The position numbers were made by a program, and so were the translations under genes. 64,000 bases of DNA, from NCBI RefSeq assembly GCF_964340395.1, contig NC_135561.1:2597501-2661500 (forward strand). Reading direction: 5' to 3'. Shown here piece after piece: positions 17,373-31,208 of the stretch (position 1 is its first letter; every line of letters starts with the position of its first letter). The notes under the pieces were generated by a model, which worked only from the letters and a program-made list of their open reading frames with translations, was not told the DNA's origin and searched no databases. The DNA is from Glandiceps talaboti. Taxonomy: Eukaryota; Hemichordata; Enteropneusta; Spengelidae.

Positions 17373-18414
17373 CATGTATATCTGCCTGGCTGCTCACACG
17401 CTAGCCAGTCAGACAGCCAGCCTATAGGGAGGGAGGGAGTGTGGGAGGGTCGGAGGGCAGTATGTGCGCGCGTGTGGGTTCCGTGCAGGGATGTTTCTAG
17501 GTAGTTAGAAATGTAGATTTACTGAGTGTGAATGGCTAGCCAAAATATTACAAAACAAACTAAATCTAAGACTTTACATTGTACACGTATATCTGTCTAT
17601 GTTCCTGTATATCATTTGTCACCATGATAGTATGTTCACCATTGGTACTCGTCGTATGACAAAGTGCATCTTTACATACACTCGAACAGAGTACTTCTTT
17701 ATTAAAGGAGATAACGTAATCAGTTGAGTGTTTTCCACAATTAGGGGGTACAAAAACAATCAGGATTTCATGCATCGAATTAAAATGACACGGTTGGACT
17801 CTCCGATTACGACAAATAGTTGCACATTTGCAGCTGATTACCGATAACACAACAGAACGAAGTGAGTGGTTTTAACAATTAAGGATATGTTTCAATAGAT
17901 CTTATTTGAAACGAATGTCTATCAGGAAAATATTATACATTATGTGATGGGGTTCACTATTAAGGTTAATGGACACACATCGTATGTGCTCTCTAAACTA
18001 CCGTCTCTACAATAGTCATGAAAGACGTTAGACATAGATATTGTACTTTGTCGCAGGTGTTTTATCTATCAACTATTCAGGAAATATTCTAATCATTAGC
18101 CTTCGGTAGACACCATGTGCTCTAAGAATTCATCACCTGATTTATTAACACAAAACCTCGAATACGTGTTACTTTAACACTGCAAGGCTTTGTGTTCTTC
18201 CGATTTGAAATTGAGTTGTAAATTATTCAAATGTTCATAGGTTAGATGTTGTTCTGGTCATTTTGTCTTTTGGCAACAACAACGATTTGTAGGCACATGT
18301 TCAATACTGTTTGGTTATACATGCTTTGACACACGACAGGATGTGATACGTCATTTCACTACCGAATAAAACAAGGTATATATTTGCACAATTGGTTTCA
18401 CACAACGATGAGAA
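17373..18414. other. Unique stretch with one Cys-rich open segment
   Basis: On the - strand, 17578-17833 is open, has eight cysteines and is flanked by possible splice sites. I do not recognise it (see findings). The rest shows no features. Confidence 0.35.
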
Positions 18415-18735
18415 TAATCAATAGAAATCAATTAAATATAGAATAGATAAGATAAAACAACAATAAATAGCCAATCAAATAAATATAGAAGAGATTCGAA
18501 GCTACCAACCAGCAATAACCAATCATGTATATAGATTGGAGCATCTAACTAGCAATGACCAATCAAATATAGAATTGATATGAGAAAAAACTGGTAATAA
18601 CAATCACAAATAGAATAAATTGGAAAAACTAACGAATCAAATACGGAACAGATCAACGGAACTAAAAAACAATAACCAATTGAATATAGAAAAGATTGAA
18701 GAAATAGCTAGCTATAAGCAATCAAATATAGAATA
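18415..18735. repeat. Degenerate minisatellite, unit about 45-50 bp
   Basis: About eight diverged units, each marked by a version of CAATCAAATATAGAA followed by GATTGAAG and AACTAGCAATAAC-like text. They start near 18427, 18473, 18521, 18570, 18601, 18633, 18677 and 18719. Confidence 0.7.
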
Positions 18736-18759
18736 GTGTAAGCTCAAATTCCATATACT

Positions 18760-19470
18760 TTGGTATGTACATTAATGATACCATTGTGCACATGTCTTCA
18801 TATGTAGCCTAATTACTGAAAATAATTAATTATGCAAATGACTCATTAAAACTACATCAATGAGCTTTTGAGGATGTGTGCCCTTTCTTGTGTTTAAAGT
18901 ACGCATTCGTAAGGTATAGACTAATTATTGAAAATCATTATATTTTTAGCTATGCAAATGAGTTTTTAAAACTACAAGCTATATTATCAAACTTTATATG
19001 ACACATGCACTTTGTTGTCATCACTGTATGTCTGTATGTATGTATGTATGTATGTATGTATGTATGTATGTATGTATGTATGTATGTATGTATGTATGTA
19101 TGTATGTATGTATGTACGTACGTACGTACGTATGTATGTATGTATGTATGTATGTATGTATGTATGTATGTATGTATGTATGTATGGATGTATGGATGGA
19201 TGGATGGATGGATGGATGGATGTATCAAATCATTTTGAACTTGAAGTGTATTCTTAAGATATAGCCTAATTACCGAAAACTATTAGTAGTGTACATAGCT
19301 CATTAATTTTCTTGGAATGTTTACCAAAACCTAACCACTACTTGTCATTACCCTATAGAACATGTGCTCCAAATTTCGTTTGAATTGAGCCAGACGTTTT
19401 TGAGAAAATTGTGACACACACATACACATACTTTACATCCCTAATATATAACCTTCCTTACGGAAGGTAA
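18760..19470 (-). mobile_element. Microsatellite-bearing interspersed repeat element (probable)
   Basis: On the - strand it seems to begin at the palindromic ACCTTCCGTAAGGAAGGT (19451-19468). It runs through a conserved-looking body and then the TATG array. A block containing TAGCCTAATTACTGAAAA, recognisable near 18807 and again near 18916 and 19262, makes up the rest. A similar palindrome opens another repeat-rich stretch at 57901. No protein is encoded, so it would be non-autonomous. The boundaries are tentative. Confidence 0.5.
19026..19222. repeat. (TATG)n array with a central CGTA block and terminal GATG block
   Basis: Nearly 200 bases of tetranucleotide repeat. A short (TACG) block lies inside the TATG run, and a GATG block ends it. 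It lies between copies of the TAGCCTAATTA block. Confidence 0.97.
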
Positions 19471-22400
19471 AACAGAGAATCAGTCTTTTTTACATATTGA
19501 CGTGCAAAGCCTGTTTTATTTTATTCAAACGTTCTCAATATTGGATGTGGCATTATAGTGCGCATCTTTACGATATAAACCAGAGAAACATATGGTGCAT
19601 AGTAAGAGTCTAGATCTCGATGTTGAAGACTATGTTACTACTCATGTTTCATATGAAGTTATAAATTATTGGCATGCTACCCTAGTCAGGTGACATATCT
19701 CTAAATATCTGAAAAACTCAACAGAAAACAGGGGTGTCACATAACATACACTTATAAAGTATTGAAGTATTTGCCCAGGTGTCGTCCCAAACAGACATAA
19801 TAGCCGGTATTAAAGATCCGTCGAGGAAATTTCCCATACCCTACAAAGAATGATTAATTCAGTGGGATTCATTCCATACACTTTGTAAGGTAGAGATCAA
19901 GAATACTGTGAAATGTTCCTAAAATCCTAAAAATATATTGAACAACCTAGAAAAATAATATTTTTCCAAATACAATACTATAACCAAGGGGAGTCATACT
20001 AGCTTACAAATAAATCTTATTTCCTCTAAGAGGACAAAGAAACCGGAAAAACCACCCACGTTTTATCGTTGATATTTAGAAAATGCTTAGTAGGAGTATT
20101 CAGAGTAAAGGTAATTTTGTCTATTGATCCACCCCTTTGTTCACAGAACACAAACACATACGGGCATATAGTTGTATCATCGTAACTGATTACTTGATTA
20201 GACTAAATATCATTTGGTTGCTATCCATGTACATGTGTACGTTACATTAAACATTGGGAGTTTAATGTAGTCTTGTCTTTAATATAATGATGTTAGATTA
20301 CTCATAATATGTCATTACGTTAAAGATAGACCAATATTTTATGTGACCAGGGAATAACACTACTACTATCGAATCAGAAACTAAGACAACACCAGCTTTC
20401 AAAATATCGTACTTATAAGCAACGTTTAAATCTCCCTCTTGAGGCATTTTCTTGGATGTTTGACTATTGCAATCCTTCAAGGCAATTTGACCATAAGTTC
20501 AAGTTGTAAATGATTATGAAAATGACAACTTAAGAGGAACCCGTGGCCAGTGCGACATTCAAGGCTGCTTGACAAATGACCTCTTGATCCAATTAAGTAA
20601 GTGTGATTTCATTATCTATCAACATGCTGCTGTCATGCGACATAACACATTAAAAAATATAAATAATTAAATAAGAATATTGTTAAACAAATTAAAAATC
20701 ATGCACCTTCAATTTGGTTAAATTACTAAGGGTTTAGAAGATTGAATGTTATCCCTTTGTCTCCTCATTACCCATTTTGTATATTCATTTTTATAGGCTG
20801 AATGTGGGGATGGTTTCCCGTTTACAGAAAGCAGACAGCGAGTACTAGTGTTTAGACGCGATATTATTGATGTACGATACGATAATTAAGTCCGACTTCC
20901 GCTAAATAGAATATTTCAATGATAGAGTTCGAGACAACTAACGACTTTATCCAATAAATTGATGCTAAGATAGTTAGCATAAACATTCAAGAAGTGATAC
21001 ATCTTTTATCATACAGACTGGTGTAATCAATTACTACTAATATAATGAAAAAAAACACTTTTCAAATTCAACTTTAGTTCTTAGGACATAACCTTTCATA
21101 TTGTAAATTGATATTCATACAATTTATTCACAGCTGTCCTGCTTTTGTAATATATATTTAAATTCTTGTCACAGTAGGGAACCCGCCATGTTGAATGTTG
21201 CATCATGGAAAATGTGATAATAAATACTAATGAAGTAATATTGTAAACAATATCTTTACATTGTTTTTAACCACAAATAATCAATTCATAGTTACCCTGA
21301 CAATTGTGGTATGTTACTTTGATCATTAGCTCCAGATTAGGTATTACGATAACCACAGATAATCCCATTGTCCTTTGCGTCTGAGCATGCTCAATCTGGA
21401 TTGCAAGTTTCCTATTCCCTCGTTCTTGTATGTGGTGTTACCTAATTTAAATATCATTCATAATCACATACACAATACGTCTGCGTTTCATGAACGTTAA
21501 CATACCAGAAGGAAAATGACTCTAAGCTAATGTATATAACTTGACTTTTCGAAATCTCTTGTTGCTTACACTTCATCCTATACCTCCTGCCTCTACATGA
21601 GCGACAAGACTTTGAGGCTTACATGGTATACGTCAAACAGGAATATATATTAATATGTTCATGTTTCAGAGATTTACTTGGAAGCTTACACTGAAGTTCT
21701 AATAATCTAAGCAGGTTAATTTAGGTGAAGATTTTTAAAACAAAAATAAACATATCTTACATATATCCAATCCCTATGTCCATTCAGTTCTATGACACTC
21801 TTTCTATGAATAATAGCTTGACAATATTACATTCTATATGAGGCGTTCATGTAATTCTCAGACTAGGTAGGGGCATTATTGAAAGATTACTTGCAGCAAC
21901 ATATTTCTCTATTTCAACCTCAAGTAATTGTAAAAAGGTGTTATCTGTAGAGGCCAGTCCAGTCCACCAAAACATGGCTTATAGTTTAAAGGGTATTCTT
22001 TCAATTAAATCGTTTAATATCCTTGGAGGCCATGGACAAGTTAACATTACAAGGAAAGTTGAGTCATGGACTTACCCATGATCATGGATACATGTTTAGA
22101 ACAGGTGAAAAGACCAGGGAAACGTATGGGGACAGGGGATTAATATAGTAATTTTGTAAATTCGATTCTACAACTTAAAAACTATTCTCATGGGAGATGA
22201 CACATTAACCAATATACGAGTCCGTAGAAGATGTCGTGTCTCTGGGAGTACTGGTATTGGAAAATCCATATCTGTTGTGTAGAGAGAAAGCTTCGTCAGG
22301 GCTTCAAATTAACCGTGTTTTGCCAAGGTATAAACAGACAGCGCCATCGACCGTCCAGTCAACCTTTGCAATAGACACATGTATTACATTAGTATGGACA

Positions 22401-25400
22401 ACAAATGTTTTGAATCAGATATCAGAAATATTTTTTCACTTGGAAATGTGTAACACGTCGAAACAAGATTGCTTTATTAGACGTTTCTAGTTGATGTATG
22501 GTTCACACCAGATGGCCAGCCTATTATATCATCACGCTATCGCACTTTACAGGACTGTTTCACCTGCAACTGAAAGATCGATTATTGATTAAGCATAACA
22601 CTTTAGATATGCCAACGAAAGAGTTTCCTAATGGCCATGCTTTAAGTATACTCAGACATCAGTTAAAAATGAATGTCATCCCGGAGATTTGTTCAAGGTG
22701 ATAAGCAAAGGAGAGAAAATGACTTTGTGTCCTTAAGTTGTATAAACTCATGCAGGACTTTCCATTAAACAACTTGCTATCTTTACAGGCGATGTATGTT
22801 CTACCTGCGCATGTGTTAATTATATGCAAATCGTAGCAGGTGTTCGTTAGCATTATTTTCCGCAAATACCTCCTATCACCACCAGTTCGTTAAAGAATGT
22901 AATGTCAGAATTTAACGGCATGTTATAGGCAATTTATGATGCACGAAAGAATATAACAATTTACATTTTTCACGTATCGATCTTATTTTATCTTTTCAGT
23001 ACTACCTACCCGTTATAGCGTTGCCATTATGAAACCGTACCAGACAAAAACATGTGTTTTATGTTTCAGCACCACACAAGCTCATCAGTAATTGATTTTA
23101 GGCAATATGCCCTGCTGTTATAGTGGAAAGTGTGTGATTGCATAAAGTACGCAATTACGTGTTGATCTAAAATGTGTTGATCTAGTGATGGATAAAGTCA
23201 TAAAAAAGAAAATGGTAAATTCATGACATATTTACAATAAACATAATGCTACACAACATATACAAACCACATGGTGCCGTTGAAGTAAGTCAAAGAATAA
23301 TCATCACCAATTCGTGTCACAGTGACAGACAAAATCACTTGATTTGTAACGAGTACCTATGCATTTTTTAAAGTAATATAAACAATCAGCCACATACCTA
23401 GGAGTAGCTTCTTCATAAAGAACTAAATACACGAGGCTAAGTTAACTATAACATAGGTGAACTCTTTAATACAATACTTGATTCAACACAATATTAAAAA
23501 CAAGAGAGCTGTGTAATCGTTAGATTTGAAAGTTGTACTGTTATATGTGATAAAGCTACCCGTACCCCGACAAAACGATGTGAGTTAAATATCCCATAAA
23601 TGACTCAAAGTTATCTATCCTCAGGGAAGGTGCACTTGGTTCAACCCAATAAATAGGAAGGGAAGATATATTACAGTCTTTTAGAGTTTAACGATATAAC
23701 ATATATTACGAATGGCACTTGTAAATCTTTAAATCCCTGTTATCATACACATGGTGCATACCCCAAATTTAATCACCTCGAAGGATTAAAGGGGAATATT
23801 ATCCGAATGATTTAACAGTGAATACTCATCTGTTGCCGACACCACATATGCCTAGACAATTTGCTCAAGATGGGAAATGTACTCGCAAGGTGTCCCAGAT
23901 TATGTTTCACATGTGGGTAATGTGTAATACATTATTTGAACAGTGAACAACTCCGAACATGTTATAAGATTCAATGTGCTGAAAGTTAAATTAGCAATTA
24001 TTTCTGAAGGTAAGACATTTATTAAGAAAGGTGAATCGACAGAATTGATAGTAATGGATGAAAATGTAGACCTTTCGGTTTATTCAAAGACGATTGGTTT
24101 TAGATATCTAACTACTTCCTTGAACATTTAACTTTGCCCAACAACACGAATCCCTCAACATGATTCCCTTTTAATTGTGTATCATTTTACACACACACAA
24201 CCTTCGCGTGTTGTTGTGTATGACTGTAAGCTTGTATCCTGGAGCGTGTAAGGTGTAACATACGTTAACCTTAGCAACTTGAGAAATAATTACTATCGAC
24301 ATATGTGTTCAGTGTTTAAGTATTTTTTTGACCAGCTGTCTATCTAAATCTAGACAGTATAGTCAGTAGTCAATGTCACCGGGAATCAGTAATTCCTGGT
24401 ATAGCACAAATGAACCCGCCATACCTTACTCTATCAACATCGAAGTCTAAACTTATTTTCGCAAATAACTATACATACGTCTATATGCAACATGTGATGA
24501 TATTTTGTCTTGTTCTCCTCTTTTTGGCGAATGATGTGATAGTCTTTGATTGTCATATTTCTGGCACTGGCAGGAGAAAGAATCAAACTGTATACACAAA
24601 CCATATAATATAATATAGACATACACGAAATGAAATCCATAGTATAAGGGTTCCTGAATATTCAAGGCTGTGTAACACAGTTCAATAAGTTTATACCCTG
24701 TACAGTAAGTCCGTGTTACTATCCCCCGGCAAAATGGATAATAGTCGGAGATTTCAAAAACACTTCTTAATCAACTCCTATTTTTTTATAATGGAAACCT
24801 TTACCCTGGAGACAAGACGTCCTGTACTATAGCTTTCATTATACTTAACACTACCTTTAGCCCTTGGTCCTTTTTGTTGTCGTGTCTGGTTTATGATATG
24901 CCGCTAGATGTCATGCAACAGAAAAAATATAATCTTCTAGTCGTTGTAGCAGGGTGTGCTTATATATCATTTTAAGTTTGAAACTGAACACATGCTCAGA
25001 TGTAAGTGTCGTGCAGGTAAAAGGTTTACCATCTCTCGGGGTGATCGGGGGAGGGGGGGGGGGAAGATTCTCTGTAACCAGTGACGGAATAGTTTTCATC
25101 AATAGAATGATGTGACATTCCAAACATCAAAATCATTGGTGCCTGGTTCGCAAGTTCCCTATCACAGGAGAACAAACTGGCAGAAGTAAAGATAACTTTA
25201 TATGTCCTGAGAGTGATTTGAAAAGAGTGAGTTATCTTAGCTGCCATTTCAGATTTAAGAAATATTTCACATATGGGCTCCATAGGCTAATTATCATGAT
25301 TATTAGATATACACCGATAGTTTTTTGTGTCTGTTTGAGCGCATACTGTTTGTATATTTACACCGCATTACAATGCCGAAAACATTATTGCATAGCAGTA

Positions 25401-28400
25401 AGACGATGCAAGAGATATGTGTTCACGAATGTTACTTTTTTGGATAATAATGACAAAACTTCATAACGTAAGAGTGCCTGCGTGGTTACTCGTAGTATTT
25501 GCCTGTGCGTTTGGCGTTTTGCTGGAAGATGTACAGTGAGAAAATATCATAGCTGTCTGGGGTGACTCAAGTATCTATATCTTATACCCTAGCTCGTTTT
25601 GTAACCTAAACAGAATTTAAGAAGACAGGTAACATTAACACATTTATTGATAGAAGATTCGTACAATTGGCAATTGATACCACATGGAAAGCTGGTCCAG
25701 ATGTATTTCATATGCACCCGACATGTTGTTGTATCGACGGTTACTTATATCTACCCTTGTCGTCAATATATTCGTTTATTATTTATCCCGCTGGAGACAG
25801 ACAGTAGTATTTCGAAGAAAATGAATATTCGAGACACGTGAAATGCCAGGACTACTTCAGATATCGACCCAATCAGATTTGTGAGGAACAACAAATTAAC
25901 ATATTAATGGTATGAATAATTGAAATATTGCGACAAAACTTTACGTCTTGTAAGCCTCGAAGAACTAGCAATATTCTCATTACCCACTTTCATGACGAAT
26001 GTATGGCATGACATTTACGTAAACCCGGGAATAACAACAAGGCAAACTGGTAAAATGTTTATCATATCCTTTACCCAATGCTTATCACAATTAAGACATT
26101 TTACTTTCATGAACACCAAACCGTTGATATGTTGTGAAAGAATGGAAGGTTAAGTCGAATTGAAATTAAAAAAAATATATGTTACAATGCTGTGTTTCAT
26201 CATAGAACAAACTGATGTTTACTCATTCTTGATTAAGTGCAGGTTGATTATGAATTGAAAGCTTTAAAAAAATTATAGGTCGATATATTGTAGCTTTTAT
26301 ACCAGTGCATCGACGATTTCCGCAAGGCGGCGATTGTTTGTGTTGTATAATAAAGTGAAATCGAAAACGTGTAAATAAAAGAAGACCCACTGACAACATG
26401 GGAGTCAATTAAAGTAATTTGGGTATCGAAAACTAAAGAAGTCTAACCTTTGTTCAAGTTCTACTTAATCATGGTTGCGATGTACTGTCGATGGCAAACA
26501 GGATTGGCTGGGATGATTCAAGCTCTCGGGAAATAATTTAGTGACAAGAGAGATTGGATGCTTCAAATGCCTGAGAGATCGACCTTCTTTGGATGAAACT
26601 CCCAAATTGCTTAGAGCTACTCTGTAATTGGTCCCTGTTGTCTGAAATAACATCAAATTTTCATTCTTTACACAATGTTTTGACTAAAGTCGCTATCTTC
26701 ATCTCAAGATTGCATCGTAGATTACGATTTATCTTCTACATAACCATTAGGGGCGGAAGCTGCACGCTCACAAATAACACTACGTTACATGGAAGACCAT
26801 ATCATATTGGTGGCATTTGAAAGAAATCGATAAGAGAACATTTCGATAAAACCGTTCTTTTCCCTCGGACCTTCTTATTCCCAGTAACATCCAAAACAAA
26901 CGTTGACCTTGTATACACCTGCTAACATACTCTATGTTGTTATCAATGACCCCCTTCTGTGCTAATCGATTTTGCAAACGTTTTTTAAATGCTAGTTGTA
27001 GAGGTGTCATTTACATGCAATTCAATGCTACAACCCAAGGATGTGATATGTAATCGATAAATTCGACATACGTTAACTCCAGTTACATTTTACTTGTGAG
27101 GAAATCGATAATAAAATTGATACCGACATTATTTTTGTTATAATAGTGCCCTGATATTTGTACACTATATACTATTAGTGATGTATTACATCCATCAAGT
27201 AATTCCTTCACGCAATGTAACCACATTTCACTTGATAGAATCCTTTTGCATGGCTATATATAACACGCAGCAACACCATCCTCTTCTATAATGATACATT
27301 TAGTAAAAAGTTTCATTCGATCATGTATACAAACCACAACCAGGAAAATCGAGAAGACATTTACCATCACAGTTATGACACGATTGAGATTTGCACAAAT
27401 AATTCAACATTAAACAAAACTGACTTTGCATGCTAGTTTGCTCGGGTTAGAATGGAAATCATGAGATCTCTCCAGTAAATTACACTCCGTGACATGTTGT
27501 CTAATACCTAGATTAGTGCATGTTTATGAATAATTGAACCATGGTATTATAAAAAAAATATTGAGACAGATAAAACTAGGATTACCGAATATTTGCGTCA
27601 ATATCTGATCTGGAAACTTAACACTGAAGAGTACATTTGAATGTTTTATATTTATTCTCTCCAAGTTACATACAATAATGCGAACGAAAGAATGTCAAGC
27701 TCCGCGGTATATATCAACTGAGGATATAACATTACTTCACATGTTGGCCCTCGAAATGTTTATTTCTTAAACATTGTTCAGATATGTGTCTAGTCCAGTC
27801 TGTCTGTGTGTGTGTTTAGCAATCAATGTTTCATCTCAGCTTTTTCTAAAACTCCAAATGTAATATTTCGACATTACTTAAACAATAATTTTTTTTTACT
27901 TCACTTATTTTCGTACTTGACAAATATTATATTTATCTTAAAATTTATTTAATTACTGTTTTTGTATTTTTAGTTGGACTTTCTGGCCACAGTAACAATA
28001 TATCGCGTTACTTGTTTGCCTCACGGTCATGAATATTCATGATACATGTCAAGTCCCTTATCAAGTACAATATATAGTCTTCGATTGGTTGTAAAAGGTC
28101 GTCAGCTTCTGAGATGTCTCAAAGTTGATTCATAAAGGTTAACTCCTGTTGCCGTAAATTGACTCAGTGTTAATTGTTCCTGCTCCTGCGTTGCGACCTC
28201 TCGACCTTTAGGTCACGGGACTGTCTAACACATATCACATATAAATAACAATGCTTCATATCTAAATACAACTTCAACGAAATTATGTTGAGACTGCAAT
28301 CGATAAAAAAATGTCAAAAATTATCCACCAAGGGTACGTGATATCGTAACTTGGAACTGAGACCTGCAATTAAAAATTAATAGTATGTTTGTGAGATAAA

Positions 28401-30743
28401 TAAGACCATAATATTCAAATACAAGGTAATTTGTTTGGTGTTGTTCTGTTTATGTCACACATTGTTTTATAATCATATAGGCAATATTTACGTACTTGTC
28501 TATGTGCACAGTACGAATTGCAACTAGCAAATGATCTACTATGCTAATACCAACTCAGCGACTAGGCTTGGTTGATCGTACCAGCTATGCTAGACACCTC
28601 ATATAAAGTTGACCTAATCAATCTAAGTGCTATTTATTTAGATCTATCTATCTAAGGTGATATGCAGACATTGAAGCGTTCAGAGTGAAGCGTGACTTGT
28701 CATGGGGAGCTATTATATAATCCTGTTTATACCCTAACAAAGACACTGCGTCTCAGATGTCCAATATATAAAAAAACTAACCGTCAGCGTGAGACATCAA
28801 CATATGTACTGGATTTATGTGAATTTTGAATGAAACCAGGTGTACTAAGCACATTTCCGTAAATCGATGTTGGCTGTCTTGTATGCTGTTCACATCGAAC
28901 ATTTATGTTTAAAATTCCCTACTCTGTTATATACAATATATTGAAGTACAGTGTCAGCTTCACAATGTCTGCCGAGCGCACTGTATCGTTCTCCCTGTAA
29001 ATTCCACTTAATGAATGGACATAAGGTAAGATTTACTCTTATATATCTTACATGGCATAAGCAAATTAACACAATGTATGTTATTACAGACACATTCAAT
29101 CTTTTTTTTTTACAGATACATCCTTGAGCATAACTCTAATGACAATGCTCCATGCTGTATCCCATTCATAGGGGTTTCATTCAAAGACACACTTTGCTTG
29201 TCGGTGTTTCAATGGGCGACCTAACCACCTCGCTATATTGCGACGCTTTGGCATTTGCATTGCTCTTAATTTAATTCAAGTTAGTGAATTTATCAAGTAT
29301 GGTTAACCTTTTCTGAAACTTTATCAAAGTGGCACAAACTGTGATTATTAGTTCTTCACTCTACTGATATACAAAAAGTGGTTGTAAAACATCGATTAAC
29401 TGAAGCTATAAGCAGAATAGTTCTATGTAGATGCATACCTCCTATTACAGTACAAATAACATCCTGACGTTGTTCGCTCAATTGTAGCTTGATATGGGGT
29501 TAATTGACAGTTTGGTGTACTAACACTAAATTACAATGTCGGGTTATGTAGATATCATGCTGGGTTTGAATTCTCTGCCTATAATATAGCAAGTGATGGT
29601 TCAGTCTGCTTCAGTAAGTGATATATTACACATACATTTTGAGATGCAGTACAAATACCTCCCCACCAACACGTTCCATTCCCTCGCATGGAACAAATAC
29701 TGGAATTTATCCAATTAAAAATCACAATCATACACCCATCTAGTCGCATATTATCGGACGTTATATTATTCTACGGCTTATCAACGTTTTTTTTCCATAC
29801 TGGTAATGTGTCATGCACAAATCAAGATATTGTCTTCGAACAGAAGGTATGGATTACACACATTGGTCGTTCTACGTCACGAAAATCCGTGTCTACGTCA
29901 GATTCCGTGGTTCTTGAAAAATGGATCAAAACGTTTTAAATCGTGATTATTTTCCCAATATTTAATAAATTATCCTTAAGGAGGTATAATTATATTATTA
30001 CCATATATCTGTTTCATGAAACCGGAAAATACTGTTGACCTATGTCAGTAGTGACAAGACTACTTAGGTCAACAGCGAGTCCATATGAACCGTTATTCCA
30101 TTATAACTTCATGTCGTGTGCGACGTTTGGGATCATATTGCGTCATCATTTAATTTATTTATATTGTGATGCTTGAGAAAAAGGTAGATGTCAACGATAT
30201 GACTAGTATCACCTTGAACTAACTTAAACCTACGATATTTACGCACAATGACAAATGATATTATAATATTAAAAAAATCACAGACTTCCCTTAAGAAAAC
30301 ATTAAAAGTACGCAGCTGCAAAACACTGGTACTCATTACCCTACCAACTGAAAAAATAGGATCAATATCTATCTTTTAAATCACAATTAAAGCAGTATTT
30401 AGTAGATAAATGTTTTGAAACTTTGCCAAAAACTCTCGTTTACCCCTTCTTTGTATTCAACAGGCATTGAGACATTGCCCTTTATGCATAGTTTATTTTG
30501 CTTTAAAATTTTGTTTTTGTTTTATGTTATGTATACATATTCTGTATATGTTTTCCTTAGGCAATAAACTCAACTAGTTTGAACAAACTATTTTTTGTGG
30601 TACGGCTAGGAGTTTATTTGTTTTTTTTTCGTCTTCTTGCAAATACAATATGTATGGATTTTTAGCATAATGAGATTGTCTGAGAAAGGAACAATAAAAA
30701 CTCACAAATTACAAGGAGAATCATGAAACATGAAACAAACTGC
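19471..30743. other. Long gene-free stretch (about 11 kb)
   Basis: The sequence is AT-rich and unique-looking. Open frames up to about 85 codons occur on both strands, but none has a recognisable motif, and such lengths are expected by chance here. A G-run lies at 25047-25063. No tRNA, long repeat or retroelement protein was recognised. Confidence 0.45.
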
Positions 30744-30892
30744 TAGACAACAATCTTACTAGCATTGCTACATTTTATCGTCTGGCCAGACAACTATCTT
30801 ACTAACATTGCTAACATCATATCATATAGCGCGACACAAGTCTTACCAACATTGCTTCATTAATCGTCTGGTGCTAACCAACATTGCTGCAT
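30744..30892 (+). repeat. 43-bp minisatellite, forward array
   Basis: About 3.5 diverged units, each with AGACAA, then ATCTTACTAACATTGCT, then ATCGTCTGG. They begin near 30744, 30787, 30831 and 30872. The same unit recurs inverted at 31051-31180. Confidence 0.75.
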
Positions 30893-31050
30893 GTTTTTGC
30901 GCGGAAAGGGAGCGACCACTATATATATCAGTTACATATACAATGACAACTAAACCTGTGAAGGTACACCTAACGTTGACATGTTCATTCTGATATTTTC
31001 GACACAGTCAATCGCCTAAGATGTAAGAACTGTACTTCAATTCTTGTCAT

Positions 31051-31208
31051 GCCAGACGGTAACATATGGTAATGTTAGGTATAGTGTTTGTAGAGCCAGA
31101 CGATAAGATTTAGCAACGCCTTTTAAAGAATTATATGGCCGGACAATAACACGTAGTAATTTTGGTGAGATTCCTGTCGAACCCTACGACATTTTGGTGT
31201 AGGGTTCG
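31051..31208 (-). repeat. 43-bp minisatellite, inverted array, with terminal hairpin
   Basis: Three units in the opposite orientation begin with GCC(A/G)GAC at 31051, 31095 and 31138. The array ends at a perfect 10-bp hairpin, CGAACCCTAC (31178-31187) pairing with GTAGGGTTCG (31199-31208) across an 11-base loop. Together with the forward array it forms a fold-back structure around a spacer of about 160 bp. Confidence 0.7.

Noticed and set aside
26780-27010. Ankyrin-like MTPLQLA in a - strand frame
   Set aside because: A TAA precedes the ATG directly, and the following residues do not fit an ankyrin repeat. Chance resemblance.
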